Source: [Empedobacter] haloabium (GTDB lineage: Bacteria; Pseudomonadota; Gammaproteobacteria; Burkholderiales; Burkholderiaceae_D). Taken from it: 64,000 nucleotides of DNA. Location: contig CP136508.1 in the NCBI GenBank assembly GCA_008011715.2, forward strand, positions 6,076,001-6,140,000. The letters run 5' to 3'. The notes beneath the pieces are model-generated. The model made no database searches, was not told the DNA's origin, and saw only the letters and a program-made list of their open reading frames with translations. Positions 1 through 9,902 of the stretch are shown here, piece by piece. The number at the start of each line of letters is the position of its first letter. The stretch's first letter is position 1. Both the position numbers and the translations under genes were made by a program.

Positions 1-708
1 ATGGGCACGTTCGCGGAAGAATGCGCGAGCAAGTTCAGCTTTACGCGTGAAGCGCAGGATGCGTACGCGATCGAGTCCGTCAAGCGCGCCCAGGCCGCCA
101 CGACCGGCGGCAAGTTCGCCTGGGAAATCGTGCCCGTGACTGTGTCCGGCCGCGGCGGCGACACCGTGATCGACAAGGACGAAGGCCCGCAAAAAGCCAA
201 GCTGGACAAGATCCCGGCGCTGAAGCCGGCGTTCAAGAAGGACGGCACGATCACGGCCGCCTCGTCGTCGTCGATCAACGACGGCGCCGCCGCGCTCGTC
301 ATGATGCGCGAATCGACGGCCAAGCAGCTGGGCGCGACGATCATCGCCAAGGTCGTGGGCCACGCCACCAACGCGCTGGCCCCGAACGAGTTCACGACGG
401 CCCCGGTCGGCGCGATCCAGAAACTGCTGAAGAAAAACGGCTGGAAGGTGTCGGACATCGACCTGTTCGAGATCAACGAGGCGTTTGCCGCCGTGCCGAT
501 GGCCGCCATGCACGAGCTGGACATCCCGCACAGCAAGGTCAACGTCCATGGCGGCGCCTGCGCGCTGGGCCACCCGATCGGCGCCTCCGGCGCCCGCATC
601 ATCGTCACCTTGCTGGGTGCGCTGAAGGACCGCGGCGGCAAGCGTGGCGTGGCCTCGCTGTGCATCGGCGGCGGCGAAGCGACGGCCGTCGGCATCGAGC
701 TGGTGTAA
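1..708 (+). CDS. Acetyl-CoA C-acyltransferase (thiolase), 3' part
   Basis: C-terminal 235 residues of a thiolase, which cleaves 3-ketoacyl-CoA with CoA or condenses two acyl-CoAs in the reverse direction. Family members are about 390 residues, so the N-terminal part with the nucleophilic cysteine lies off the left edge, and the ATG at position 1 is an internal methionine. Visible family motifs are INEAFAA (about 472-492), the histidine motif GGACALGHPIGASGAR (about 551-600) and the second catalytic cysteine in CIGGGEA (about 661-681). The stop codon overlaps the next ATG (TAATG), so it is translationally coupled to the downstream SDR. Context suggests fatty acid or branched-chain acyl-CoA oxidation. 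Which chain length it prefers cannot be told from this fragment. Confidence 0.93.
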   Translation: MGTFAEECASKFSFTREAQDAYAIESVKRAQAATTGGKFAWEIVPVTVSGRGGDTVIDKDEGPQKAKLDKIPALKPAFKKDGTITAASSSSINDGAAALVMMRESTAKQLGATIIAKVVGHATNALAPNEFTTAPVGAIQKLLKKNGWKVSDIDLFEINEAFAAVPMAAMHELDIPHSKVNVHGGACALGHPIGASGARIIVTLLGALKDRGGKRGVASLCIGGGEATAVGIELV

Positions 709-1376
709 TGGCGACCGCACTCGTCATCGGCGCCTCGCGCGGCATCGGCCACGAACTGGCGCGGCAGTACCTGCAGGAGGGCTGGCGCGTGATCGCCACG
801 GCCCGCAAGCCGGCCGACTGCGACGCGCTCGCCGCGATGGGTGCACAAGTCCACACCCTGGACGTCACCAACGTCGAGGCGGTGGCCGGACTGGGCTGGA
901 AGCTGGACGGCGAGCATCTCGATGTCGCCATCCTGAACGCGGGCGTGTACGGCCCGCGCCATGACGGCTTTCCCGTCCAGGCCGACTTCGACAACGTGAT
1001 GCACACCAATGTGCTGGCCGCGATGCGGCTGCTGCCGATCCTGGCGCCGCTGGTGGCGACAACCAACGGCCGGCTGGCCGTGCTGTCGTCGAAGATGGGG
1101 TCGCTGAGCGAACGCCACAGCGCGGTCGGCTCGCTGTACCGCGCCAGCAAGGCGGCACTGAACTCCGTGCTGATCGACACGGCGCTGACGTTCGGCCGCG
1201 AGGGCGTCACGTGCGTGGCCTTTCACCCCGGCTGGGTGCAAACGGACATGGGCGGCGCCACGGCCGACATCACGGTGGAACAAAGCGCGGCCGGCATGAT
1301 CCACACGCTGGCCAACCTGCCGGCTTCGGAGCATGCCGCCTACCTGACCTACGACGGCAAGCCGATCGGCTGGTAG
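708..1376 (+). CDS. Short-chain dehydrogenase/reductase (SDR)
   Basis: A 222-residue classical SDR, a soluble NAD(P)-dependent oxidoreductase. The cofactor loop GASRGIG is at residues 8-14, the NAG motif near 77-79, a catalytic serine near 127, and the YxxxK pair at Tyr144/Lys148. The start is the ATG that overlaps the thiolase stop; an upstream start at 660 would add 16 basic residues lying wholly inside the thiolase gene. A hydrophobic N-terminal beta strand begins immediately at MATALVIGAS, which supports 708. Coupling to a thiolase suggests a role around acyl-CoA metabolism, but the substrate is not predictable and it could act on an unrelated carbonyl compound. Confidence 0.88.
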   Translation: MATALVIGASRGIGHELARQYLQEGWRVIATARKPADCDALAAMGAQVHTLDVTNVEAVAGLGWKLDGEHLDVAILNAGVYGPRHDGFPVQADFDNVMHTNVLAAMRLLPILAPLVATTNGRLAVLSSKMGSLSERHSAVGSLYRASKAALNSVLIDTALTFGREGVTCVAFHPGWVQTDMGGATADITVEQSAAGMIHTLANLPASEHAAYLTYDGKPIGW

Positions 1377-1398
1377 CGCCAGCCAACGGTACAGCAGA

Positions 1399-1443
1399 GC
1401 CCGTGTCCCGTTTTGGTGACTGACCCCGTGGTGGGACACGGGC
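1399..1443. repeat. Dispersed palindromic repeat, family A (copy 1)
   Basis: An 11-bp inverted repeat (GCCCGTGTCCC at 1399-1409, GGGACACGGGC at 1433-1443) surrounds a loop containing GGTGACTGACCCC. The same arms and the same 13-nt loop core recur at 54505-54542 and at the right window edge (from 63968). It lies between the SDR and the acyl-CoA dehydrogenase. It may act as a hairpin in the transcript, but it has no T tract and is better seen as a REP-like mobile palindrome than as a terminator. Confidence 0.85.
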
Positions 1444-1468
1444 TGAACAACAAAAGAATGGAAGAGAC

Positions 1469-2596
1469 ATGGTACTGAGCGAAGAACACCAGATGATCCG
1501 CGACGCGCTGCGCAGCTATGCGCAGGAGCGGCTGGCGCCCCATGCGGCGCGCTGGGACAAGGAACATTATTTTCCGCAGGCGGAACTGAAAGAACTGGCG
1601 GCACTGGGCGCGTTTGGCGTCGCCGTGCCCGAGGCGTTGGGCGGTGCCGGCCTCGACTATGTGTCGCTGGCGCTGGTGCTGGAGGAAATCGCGGCCGGCG
1701 ACGGCGGCACGTCCACCATCATCTCCGTCAACAACTGCCCCGTCTGCAGCATCGGCATGATGTACGCCAACGCGCGTCAGAAAGAGCAGTGGCTGCGCCC
1801 GCTGGCGCAGGGCGAGATGCTGGGTGCCTTCTGCCTGACCGAACCGCACACGGGCAGCGATGCCGCCGCGCTGCGCACGACGGCCACGCGCGACGGCGAC
1901 CATTACGTGCTGAACGGCGTCAAGCAGTTCATCACCTCCGGCAAGTATGCGGACGTGGCCATCGTCATGGCCGTGACGGACAAGGCGGCCGGCAAGAAAG
2001 GCATCAGCGCATTCTGGGTGCCCACGTCCACGCCGGGCTATATCGTCGCCGGGCTGGAGCAGAAGATGGGCCAGCATTCGTCGGACACGGCGCAGATCGT
2101 TTTTGACAACTGCCGCATCCCGGCCGAAAATCTGATCGGCGAGGAAGGCATGGGCTACAAGATCGCCCTGTCGGGCCTGGAAGGCGGACGCATCGGCATC
2201 GCGTCGCAATCGGTGGGCATGGCGCGCGCCGCGTTCGAGGCGGCGCTGGCCTATGCGCGCGACCGCGAGACGTTCGGCCAGCCGATCTTCAATCACCAGT
2301 CGGTACAGTTCAAGCTGTCCGAGATGGCGACGCAGATCGAAGCGGCGCGCCAGCTGATCCTGCATGCGGCCGCCATGAAGGATGCCGACCTGCCCTGCCT
2401 GAAGGAGGCGGCGATGGCCAAGCTGTTCGCCTCCGAGATGGCGGAACGGGTCTGCTCGGACGCGATCCAGGTGCATGGCGGCTACGGTTACGTGTCCGAC
2501 TTCCCCGTCGAGCGCATCTATCGCGACGTACGGGTGTGCCAGATCTACGAAGGCACGAGCGACATCCAGAAGCTGTTGATCGCCCGCGCCCTGTAA
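1469..2596 (+). CDS. Acyl-CoA dehydrogenase
   Basis: A 375-residue FAD flavoenzyme that introduces the alpha-beta double bond into an acyl-CoA and passes electrons to ETF. It has the three-part family fold: an N-terminal helical domain, a middle beta domain starting at CLTEPHTGSDAAAL (about 130), and a C-terminal helical domain with RETFGQPIFNHQ. The likely catalytic base is Glu361 in YEGTSDIQ, as in short- and medium-chain enzymes. The length is typical. A GGAAGAG Shine-Dalgarno lies just upstream of the ATG. It follows the thiolase and SDR after a gap holding a palindromic repeat. It could be a short/branched-chain enzyme serving the leucine or isoleucine pathway, but it is far from the leucine operon at 29-40 kb. 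Confidence 0.93.
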   Translation: MVLSEEHQMIRDALRSYAQERLAPHAARWDKEHYFPQAELKELAALGAFGVAVPEALGGAGLDYVSLALVLEEIAAGDGGTSTIISVNNCPVCSIGMMYANARQKEQWLRPLAQGEMLGAFCLTEPHTGSDAAALRTTATRDGDHYVLNGVKQFITSGKYADVAIVMAVTDKAAGKKGISAFWVPTSTPGYIVAGLEQKMGQHSSDTAQIVFDNCRIPAENLIGEEGMGYKIALSGLEGGRIGIASQSVGMARAAFEAALAYARDRETFGQPIFNHQSVQFKLSEMATQIEAARQLILHAAAMKDADLPCLKEAAMAKLFASEMAERVCSDAIQVHGGYGYVSDFPVERIYRDVRVCQIYEGTSDIQKLLIARAL

Positions 2597-2658
2597 GCGG
2601 TACGGCAATTCTCCCGTCGGCAAGAGGTGGGCGGAAATCGTCTCGTTTATGTATCAGA

Positions 2659-2708
2659 TTGTCATAATATGAGAAGGTTTTTCCGCTGACGCGCAGCGCT
2701 CTTATAAA
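2659..2708 (+). promoter_or_regulatory. Candidate promoter and TTGTCATAA box upstream of the response regulator
   Basis: TATAAA at 2703-2708 is a good -10 candidate, with only a weak T-rich -35. A TTGTCATAA box at 2659-2667 begins 44 bp upstream of the -10. An identical 9-mer begins 42 bp upstream of the -10 candidate of the partner kinase gene. The shared box suggests that the regulator controls its own gene and the kinase gene. A strong AAGGAGAA Shine-Dalgarno follows before the ATG at 2732. Confidence 0.45.
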
Positions 2709-2731
2709 ATGTTGCAAGAAGGAGAATTGCT

Positions 2732-3412
2732 ATGTATCGAGTGATGCTGGTGGAGGACGACGCCCGCCTGGCCGACCTGGTCACGGAGTACCTTGCGGGC
2801 TATGAATTCAAGGTGGACGTGGTCAGCCGCGGCGACGAAGCCGTGGCACGCTTCAAGGCCGCGCCGCCGGACATCGTGGTACTGGACCTGATGCTGCCCG
2901 GTCTGGACGGCATGCTGGTCTGCCGCCAGTTGCGCGACATCACCAAGGTGCCGATCCTGATCATGACGGCGCGCGAGGATTCCTACGACGAGGTGTCGCT
3001 GCTGGAACAGGGCGCCGACGACTTCATCAACAAGCCTGTGCAACCGCGCGTGCTGCTGGCGCGCCTGCGCGCGCTGCTGCGCCGCACGCAGAACAAGCAG
3101 GCCAGCGACATGCTGACCTTCGGCGCGCTGTCGATCGCCACCAGCGACCGCACCGTCACCTGGCGCGGCGAGCCGTGCGTGCTCAGCAATACCGAGTACA
3201 AGCTGCTGCTGGTACTGGCCGAGTCGGCCGGCACCGTGCTGTCGCGCGACGCGCTGCTGAAGAAGATGCGCGGCATCGAATTCGACGGCCTCGACCGCAG
3301 TATCGACAACAGCATCTCCAAGCTGCGCCGCAAGTTCGACGATTCGGAATCCGAAAAGATCAAGACCGTCTGGGGCGAGGGCTATCTGTTCTCGCCGTCC
3401 GCCTGGCTGTAA
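2732..3412 (+). CDS. OmpR-family response regulator (RstA-like)
   Basis: A 226-residue cytoplasmic transcription regulator. The receiver domain (1-120) has the acidic cluster ED(D) at 8-10, the phospho-acceptor Asp52 in VLDLMLPGLDG, Thr79, and the conserved Lys101 in NKP. A winged-helix output domain follows (about 130-226). The partner kinase is most likely the RstB-like gene at 5305. The two are separated by two genes on the other strand, an outer-membrane MipA/OmpV protein and an exported unknown, which are plausible targets. The gene ends 6 nt from the convergent unknown gene. The stimulus is not predictable; E. coli RstA responds to low Mg2+ through PhoPQ and to acid, but that cannot be transferred here. 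Confidence 0.92.
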   Translation: MYRVMLVEDDARLADLVTEYLAGYEFKVDVVSRGDEAVARFKAAPPDIVVLDLMLPGLDGMLVCRQLRDITKVPILIMTAREDSYDEVSLLEQGADDFINKPVQPRVLLARLRALLRRTQNKQASDMLTFGALSIATSDRTVTWRGEPCVLSNTEYKLLLVLAESAGTVLSRDALLKKMRGIEFDGLDRSIDNSISKLRRKFDDSESEKIKTVWGEGYLFSPSAWL

Positions 3413-3418
3413 GCGGGC

Positions 3419-4120
3419 TTATTCGATCACCGGGGCGATGGCCACCGGGGCGTTCTGGCTGATCACCTGCACCCGCTCGGGCCAGTCGGCAAAGCGGTAC
3501 ACCATCACCCGGAAGCCGGCGTTGGCATCCCCGTCGAACGCCGGCCCCTCTTCCGGCGGCAACGTCACCTCCCGCTCGGGATCGCGCACGCGCACCGCCG
3601 CGTCGCTTTTCTTCATGAATGCAAAACGCACGCCGGCACAGTGGCGGCTGTTGTAGCCCGCGTCCGTGTAGCGCAGGTACTGCAGCGCCTGGTCGCAGGC
3701 CGTGCGCAAGTCCTGGCCTTCGTAAATACCGTCCACGCGGGCAACGATGGACAGGCGCGGCTGGAACGTGAACTGGCTGACCTTGCGGTTCAGCACCAGC
3801 AGCGCGTTCTCGTCATACGCCGCCTTCAGCAGGGGGAACGTGGCGCGGCCCGTCACGTCCAGCGGCAGGTTCAGCTGCGTGGTGCGGCCCGTCAAGGTCA
3901 GACGCAAGCCGTCCAGCGACTGGCTGGCGTCCTTCGGTGTCACCTGGTAGTGATTCTGCAGGAAATTCTTGGCCTTGCCGTATTTCGCAAACGGCACCAT
4001 GGCCCGATAGGCGTCCCGGTAGCTGACCCAGCCGCTGTCCTGGGTCGCCTGTGGCTGTGCGCCCGCCGGCACGGCCGCGCACAGCAACGACACCAGGATG
4101 GCGCGACGGGCGGCCTTCAT
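3419..4120 (-). CDS. Exported protein of unknown function, downstream of mipA
   Basis: A 233-residue protein with a Sec signal peptide (MKAARRAILVSLLCAAVPAGA, cleavage likely after AGA or AQ), so probably periplasmic or outer-membrane associated. I do not recognise a named family with confidence; the segment SYRDAYRAMVPFAKYGK recalls the small exported DUF2987 proteins. It has two cysteines in the mature part (ACDQ, HCAG) that could form a disulfide. The start was chosen at the signal-peptide methionine. It begins 2 nt after the mipA-like stop, so the two form an operon and probably work together at the envelope. It converges with the response regulator gene, 6 nt apart. Confidence 0.7.
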   Translation of the reverse strand: MKAARRAILVSLLCAAVPAGAQPQATQDSGWVSYRDAYRAMVPFAKYGKAKNFLQNHYQVTPKDASQSLDGLRLTLTGRTTQLNLPLDVTGRATFPLLKAAYDENALLVLNRKVSQFTFQPRLSIVARVDGIYEGQDLRTACDQALQYLRYTDAGYNSRHCAGVRFAFMKKSDAAVRVRDPEREVTLPPEEGPAFDGDANAGFRVMVYRFADWPERVQVISQNAPVAIAPVIE

Positions 4121-4122
4121 CG

Positions 4123-5043
4123 TCAGAACCGGTAAGCCAGCGCGCTGGACGCCGACAGGTTGGTGGCCCGCTCGACCAGGGGGCTGCGCTTGGCATCGCC
4201 CAGCAGCCGGCTGGCCTGCATCCCCGTCGTCAGCATCCATGACGGGCTCAGCGCCCAATTCCAGCGCGCGGCCACGCGCACGTCCTGCAGGCCGCCGTCC
4301 GGCGCATAGCGCAGGTTCATCGTGTGCCCCGCTTCGTACTCGGTCACGCCGAAATAGGCCTGGTTATAGGCGCGGTTGACCAGCGAGACCCCGGCCGACA
4401 GCGACAGCGCATGATGGGGCGCGAGTTGCTGCGCCAGGTGCTGGATCGACAACACGGCGCGCAAGCCGCGGCGGTCGTTGCCGGCGCCGTACAGTACGTT
4501 GCCGGTCAGGCGCCACTGGCGTGCCATGTAGACGTTGGCGAAACCGCCGTAGACGACGCGGCGGCCGATCGTCGCCATCCCTTCCAGCCGGTTGTTGCTG
4601 GCCTCGATGGATTGGGGAACGTTCTCGTCGATGGGATGGCTGTCGACCGGGCCCTCGCCGATGCCGGTGGACGGCAGCCAGGTCGTGGGCGGGCTGCCGT
4701 CGGCGCCGCTGTCGCCCGCGGTGGCCAGGCGGAACAGGCGGTTGCCGGACGCGTCGCGGCCCGGTGCCAGGGCGATCAGCGGCCCATATTCGACCGATGG
4801 CGAGGGCGACCAGTGCATCCCTGCGCTCATGCCAGACACGAACAGCCCGTTGCTCCAGGCGACCTGAAGCACAGGCAAGATGGCGTTGCGGTGGCCCGCG
4901 GCGCCCTCGTAACGAGGTACCGCCTGCACACCGAGTCCAATATACATATCACGGCTCCCATCCGGCATGGGATTGCTGGCGGGCGTTTGCGCGAACGCCG
5001 TACCGCACGTGCCTGCCACGGCAAGTACGAAAAACTTGAACAT
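4123..5043 (-). CDS. MipA/OmpV family outer-membrane protein
   Basis: A 306-residue outer-membrane beta-barrel. It has a signal peptide at residues 1-18 (MFKFFVLAVAGTCGTAFA) and then alternating aromatic/hydrophobic strands ending in the terminal aromatic ALAYRF, the usual Omp85 recognition end. The opening YIGLGVQAVPRYEGA and the closing GDAKRSPLVE are typical of MipA/OmpV, a family linked to envelope scaffolding, osmotic response and peptidoglycan hydrolase complexes. The start is the methionine before the signal peptide; the longer reading from 5097 adds a non-signal stretch. It is divergent from the sensor kinase and in operon with the exported unknown gene. Sitting between a response regulator and its kinase makes it a likely member of that regulon. 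Confidence 0.88.
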   Translation of the reverse strand: MFKFFVLAVAGTCGTAFAQTPASNPMPDGSRDMYIGLGVQAVPRYEGAAGHRNAILPVLQVAWSNGLFVSGMSAGMHWSPSPSVEYGPLIALAPGRDASGNRLFRLATAGDSGADGSPPTTWLPSTGIGEGPVDSHPIDENVPQSIEASNNRLEGMATIGRRVVYGGFANVYMARQWRLTGNVLYGAGNDRRGLRAVLSIQHLAQQLAPHHALSLSAGVSLVNRAYNQAYFGVTEYEAGHTMNLRYAPDGGLQDVRVAARWNWALSPSWMLTTGMQASRLLGDAKRSPLVERATNLSASSALAYRF

Positions 5044-5237
5044 GTCTGCATTCCGAAAGATTGAATCCTCCAATTTTATCTGGCCGGAAATATCCAATCC
5101 TTCACAGCGGCGACAGCGCTATCACGCGACAACGTAAAACGCATGGGCGACGGCAAGACAGTCCAGGTTCACAGCGGCTCCATTAGGCAACAAGAATTGT
5201 CATCTTACCCAGCTGCAACAGAGCAATCCACCGCGCT

Positions 5238-5298
5238 TTGTCGTCGTTTTGTCATAAAACTGTCGACGCGGTTTTACAGGACTTGGTTCTTATACAAT
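5238..5298 (+). promoter_or_regulatory. Three 11-bp-spaced TGTC direct repeats and -10 box upstream of the kinase
   Basis: TTGTCGT (5238), TTGTCAT (5249) and CTGTCGA (5260) are spaced exactly 11 bp apart, one helical turn, as expected for tandem binding of an OmpR-type regulator. The middle unit is part of TTGTCATAA, also found upstream of the regulator gene. A TATACAAT -10 candidate lies at 5291-5298. A further TTGTCAT occurs at 5197-5203, nearer the divergent mipA gene. The rest of the 261-bp divergent region (5044-5304) shows nothing else I can name. Confidence 0.5.
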
Positions 5299-5304
5299 GG
5301 CAAC

Positions 5305-6609
5305 ATGAACCGCCTGTTTTTCCGCTTTTTCGTCCTCGTGATGCTGTCGATCAGCGTGGCGGCGTTCATCGTGTATTTCGCCATCAACCGGCTGTTTGGC
5401 GATCCGCTGGAAAGCATCGCGCGCAACCAGGCGGCGGCCCAGATCTTCCTGCTGGAACAGTATGTGGACCAGGCCCCGGCGGACGGCTGGCTGGACCGCC
5501 TGAACAAGGTGCGCGAGGTGTCGGACGTACGTTTCGACCTGATTCCGCTGGCTAACGCGCGCCAGCAATTGCCCAGCCGCGAACGCGAGGCGTTCGAGCG
5601 CGGCGAAGTCGTCATCGACATCGCCAACAAGGCCCTGTTTCGCCGCGTCGATTTAACCGGCGATAAATATATCGGCAGCAACGAAGAAGCGATTTACGCG
5701 CAAAACCTGCCCATCGATATCAAGGTGGCGCTGCAAATGGAGGCGGTCCGCTACGTCATCGTCGCGCTAGCCTTGTTGATTCCGATCGGCATCTGGTCGC
5801 GCTCCCACTGGCGCGGGCTGCAGATCCTGATGAAGGTCGCCGACCGGTTCGGTTCCGGCCAATTGAAAGTGCGGGCGCAGATGAAGCCGGGCGACAGCAT
5901 TTATCCGCTGGCCGAGCGCATCAACCACATGGCCGACCGCATCGAGACGCTGCTGGAAGCGCAGCGCGGACTGCTGCATTCGGTGTCGCACGAAATTCGT
6001 ACGCCGATCGCGCGGCTGGAATTCGCCTTGGAACTGCTGCACGATACCGTCGGCGACACCGTGCTGGAAAAGCGCATCGGCAGCATGCAGGGTGACCTGA
6101 CGGAGCTGAAGTCCCTCGTCAGCGAACTGCTGGGCATGGCCCGGCTGGACAGCGAACAGCCGCTGCGCTACGAAACCTTCGACGTGACCGAGGCGCTGCG
6201 CAACTGCGCCAACGGCTTGCCGCCGGCCGAGGTCTCGCTCGACGTGTCCGTGCCGGACGGCCTCGGCACCTACTATGGCGACTGCCGCCTGCTGATGCGC
6301 GCCACCGGCAACCTGCTGCGCAATGCGCAAAAGTATGCCAACGGCCAGGTGGCGCTGTCGGCCGCGCGCAAGCTGGGCGGCGTGACGATCGTCGTCGATG
6401 ACGACGGCGCCGGCATTCCGGAAGAGGAACGCGAAAAGGTGTTCGAACCGTTCTACCGGCTCGATCGCAGCCGCGACCGCAACACGGGCGGATTCGGCCT
6501 GGGCTTGTCGATCGCCAGCAAGGCCGTGTCGCTGCATGGGGGCACGCTCAAGATCGAGACCTCGCCCTTGGGCGGCGCCCGCTTCGTCATCACGCTGCCG
6601 CCTGCCTGA
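5305..6609 (+). CDS. Sensor histidine kinase (RstB-like)
   Basis: A 434-residue inner-membrane kinase. TM1 is at about 6-28, followed by a periplasmic sensor of about 120 residues, TM2 at about 149-165 and HAMP at about 166-220. The HisKA motif LLHSVSHEIRTPIARLE carries phospho-acceptor His229. The HATPase domain has N-box NLLRNAQKYA and G boxes DDDGAGIP and GGFGLGLSI. A longer reading from 5143 adds 54 residues of non-conserved sequence, so the ATG just before the first membrane segment was chosen. It most likely phosphorylates the regulator at 2732. Its stop directly abuts the stop of the convergent BrkB-like gene. Confidence 0.9.
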   Translation: MNRLFFRFFVLVMLSISVAAFIVYFAINRLFGDPLESIARNQAAAQIFLLEQYVDQAPADGWLDRLNKVREVSDVRFDLIPLANARQQLPSREREAFERGEVVIDIANKALFRRVDLTGDKYIGSNEEAIYAQNLPIDIKVALQMEAVRYVIVALALLIPIGIWSRSHWRGLQILMKVADRFGSGQLKVRAQMKPGDSIYPLAERINHMADRIETLLEAQRGLLHSVSHEIRTPIARLEFALELLHDTVGDTVLEKRIGSMQGDLTELKSLVSELLGMARLDSEQPLRYETFDVTEALRNCANGLPPAEVSLDVSVPDGLGTYYGDCRLLMRATGNLLRNAQKYANGQVALSAARKLGGVTIVVDDDGAGIPEEEREKVFEPFYRLDRSRDRNTGGFGLGLSIASKAVSLHGGTLKIETSPLGGARFVITLPPA

Positions 6610-7512
6610 CTAGGCGGGCGTGCGCAGTGGCACCGGCGGCGCGATCTCGCCCCGGGCCACTTTCTCGTACTCGGCAATGACCTGGGCGCCGAACAGCAGC
6701 AAGGTGGCGCCGATTTCCAGGCTGAACATGACGACGATGGCCGTCGTCATCGAGCCGTACACCACGTTCACCTGCGACAGCGTCGAGAAATACCAGACCA
6801 GCACATGGCGGGCGATTTCCCACAGCACGGTGGCGGTGACCCCGCCGATCAGGGCGTGCTGCCACGACAGCCGGCCCACCGGCATCACCATGTAGATCGA
6901 CGACAGCAGCAGCACCTCGCCCGCCAGCCCCAGCAGGTACAGCAGCGCGCCGGACAGGCCGTGCAGCGACCATTCGTAGCCGAACAGCCGCACGCTTTCC
7001 GCCCCGATCACCTGCAGGCTGCCCGCCACCAGGGTGACGACCAGCGCGCCGATGCCCAGGCACAGGATGTAGCAGTAAGGCAGCACGGCCGAAATGAGGT
7101 AATGGCGCCGCCGCACCGCCACGCGGTGGATGAAGATCACGCACATGGCGTTTTCCAGCACGGTAAAGGCGAGCGAGCTGAAAAACAGCATCGTCAGCAC
7201 GAGGAACCAGCCGACCAGGTCGCGGTGGTCGAGGAAATGGGCCACTTCCGCCACGATGGCGCGCGACTGGCCGGGCACCAGCCATTCCAGGTAGTGGCCG
7301 ATGGTGTCCAGCAGATCTTTCGGGTCGATCACGTGCGACAGGGCGACCACCACCAGCATCAGGAGCGGCACGATCGAGAGCAGCGAGTAGTACGCGACCG
7401 CACCCGCCAGCAGCAAGCCCTGGTTGGCGCGAAACCCCTTCAGGCACTGCAGCACGAAGCGTAGCGGATGGCCCAGCACGAAGGCCGTGGCCTTGCGGTT
7501 GAGTATTGTCAT
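6610..7512 (-). CDS. YihY/BrkB family inner-membrane protein
   Basis: A 300-residue polytopic membrane protein with about six transmembrane helices. It has the family signature near the N-terminus (ANQGLLLAGAVAYYSLLSIVP) and near the C-terminus (NVVYGSMTTAIVVMFSLEIG). The family was once annotated as ribonuclease BN in error; the true function is unsettled, with proposals including lipid or small-molecule transport. The start is the ATG at 7512 (MTILNRKATAF); the extended reading to 7656 runs into the maeB promoter region. It is divergent from maeB and convergent with the sensor kinase. Confidence 0.88.
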   Translation of the reverse strand: MTILNRKATAFVLGHPLRFVLQCLKGFRANQGLLLAGAVAYYSLLSIVPLLMLVVVALSHVIDPKDLLDTIGHYLEWLVPGQSRAIVAEVAHFLDHRDLVGWFLVLTMLFFSSLAFTVLENAMCVIFIHRVAVRRRHYLISAVLPYCYILCLGIGALVVTLVAGSLQVIGAESVRLFGYEWSLHGLSGALLYLLGLAGEVLLLSSIYMVMPVGRLSWQHALIGGVTATVLWEIARHVLVWYFSTLSQVNVVYGSMTTAIVVMFSLEIGATLLLFGAQVIAEYEKVARGEIAPPVPLRTPA

Positions 7513-7687
7513 GTCGCTAATTCTACCGGGGCGGACGGTGCCGTGACGCTCGGCAGGACTGGCAATATTTGCAGTTGGGAACGGCAAGCTCGGCCTTGAT
7601 GTACGATATACCAGCGCAGGATGCAGGGACCCCACCCCCAGGCCGCCCCTGGTCATTCACGTCAATCCAAAACTTGCAGGAGACTTA

Positions 7688-9886
<2,199 letters not shown>

Positions 9887-9902
9887 CCCGCTGCGCCGGG
9901 GT

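Noticed and set aside
5143..5304. 54-residue N-terminal extension of the sensor kinase
   Set aside because: It covers the promoter-like repeats and contains no conserved sequence; the membrane segment starts at 5305.
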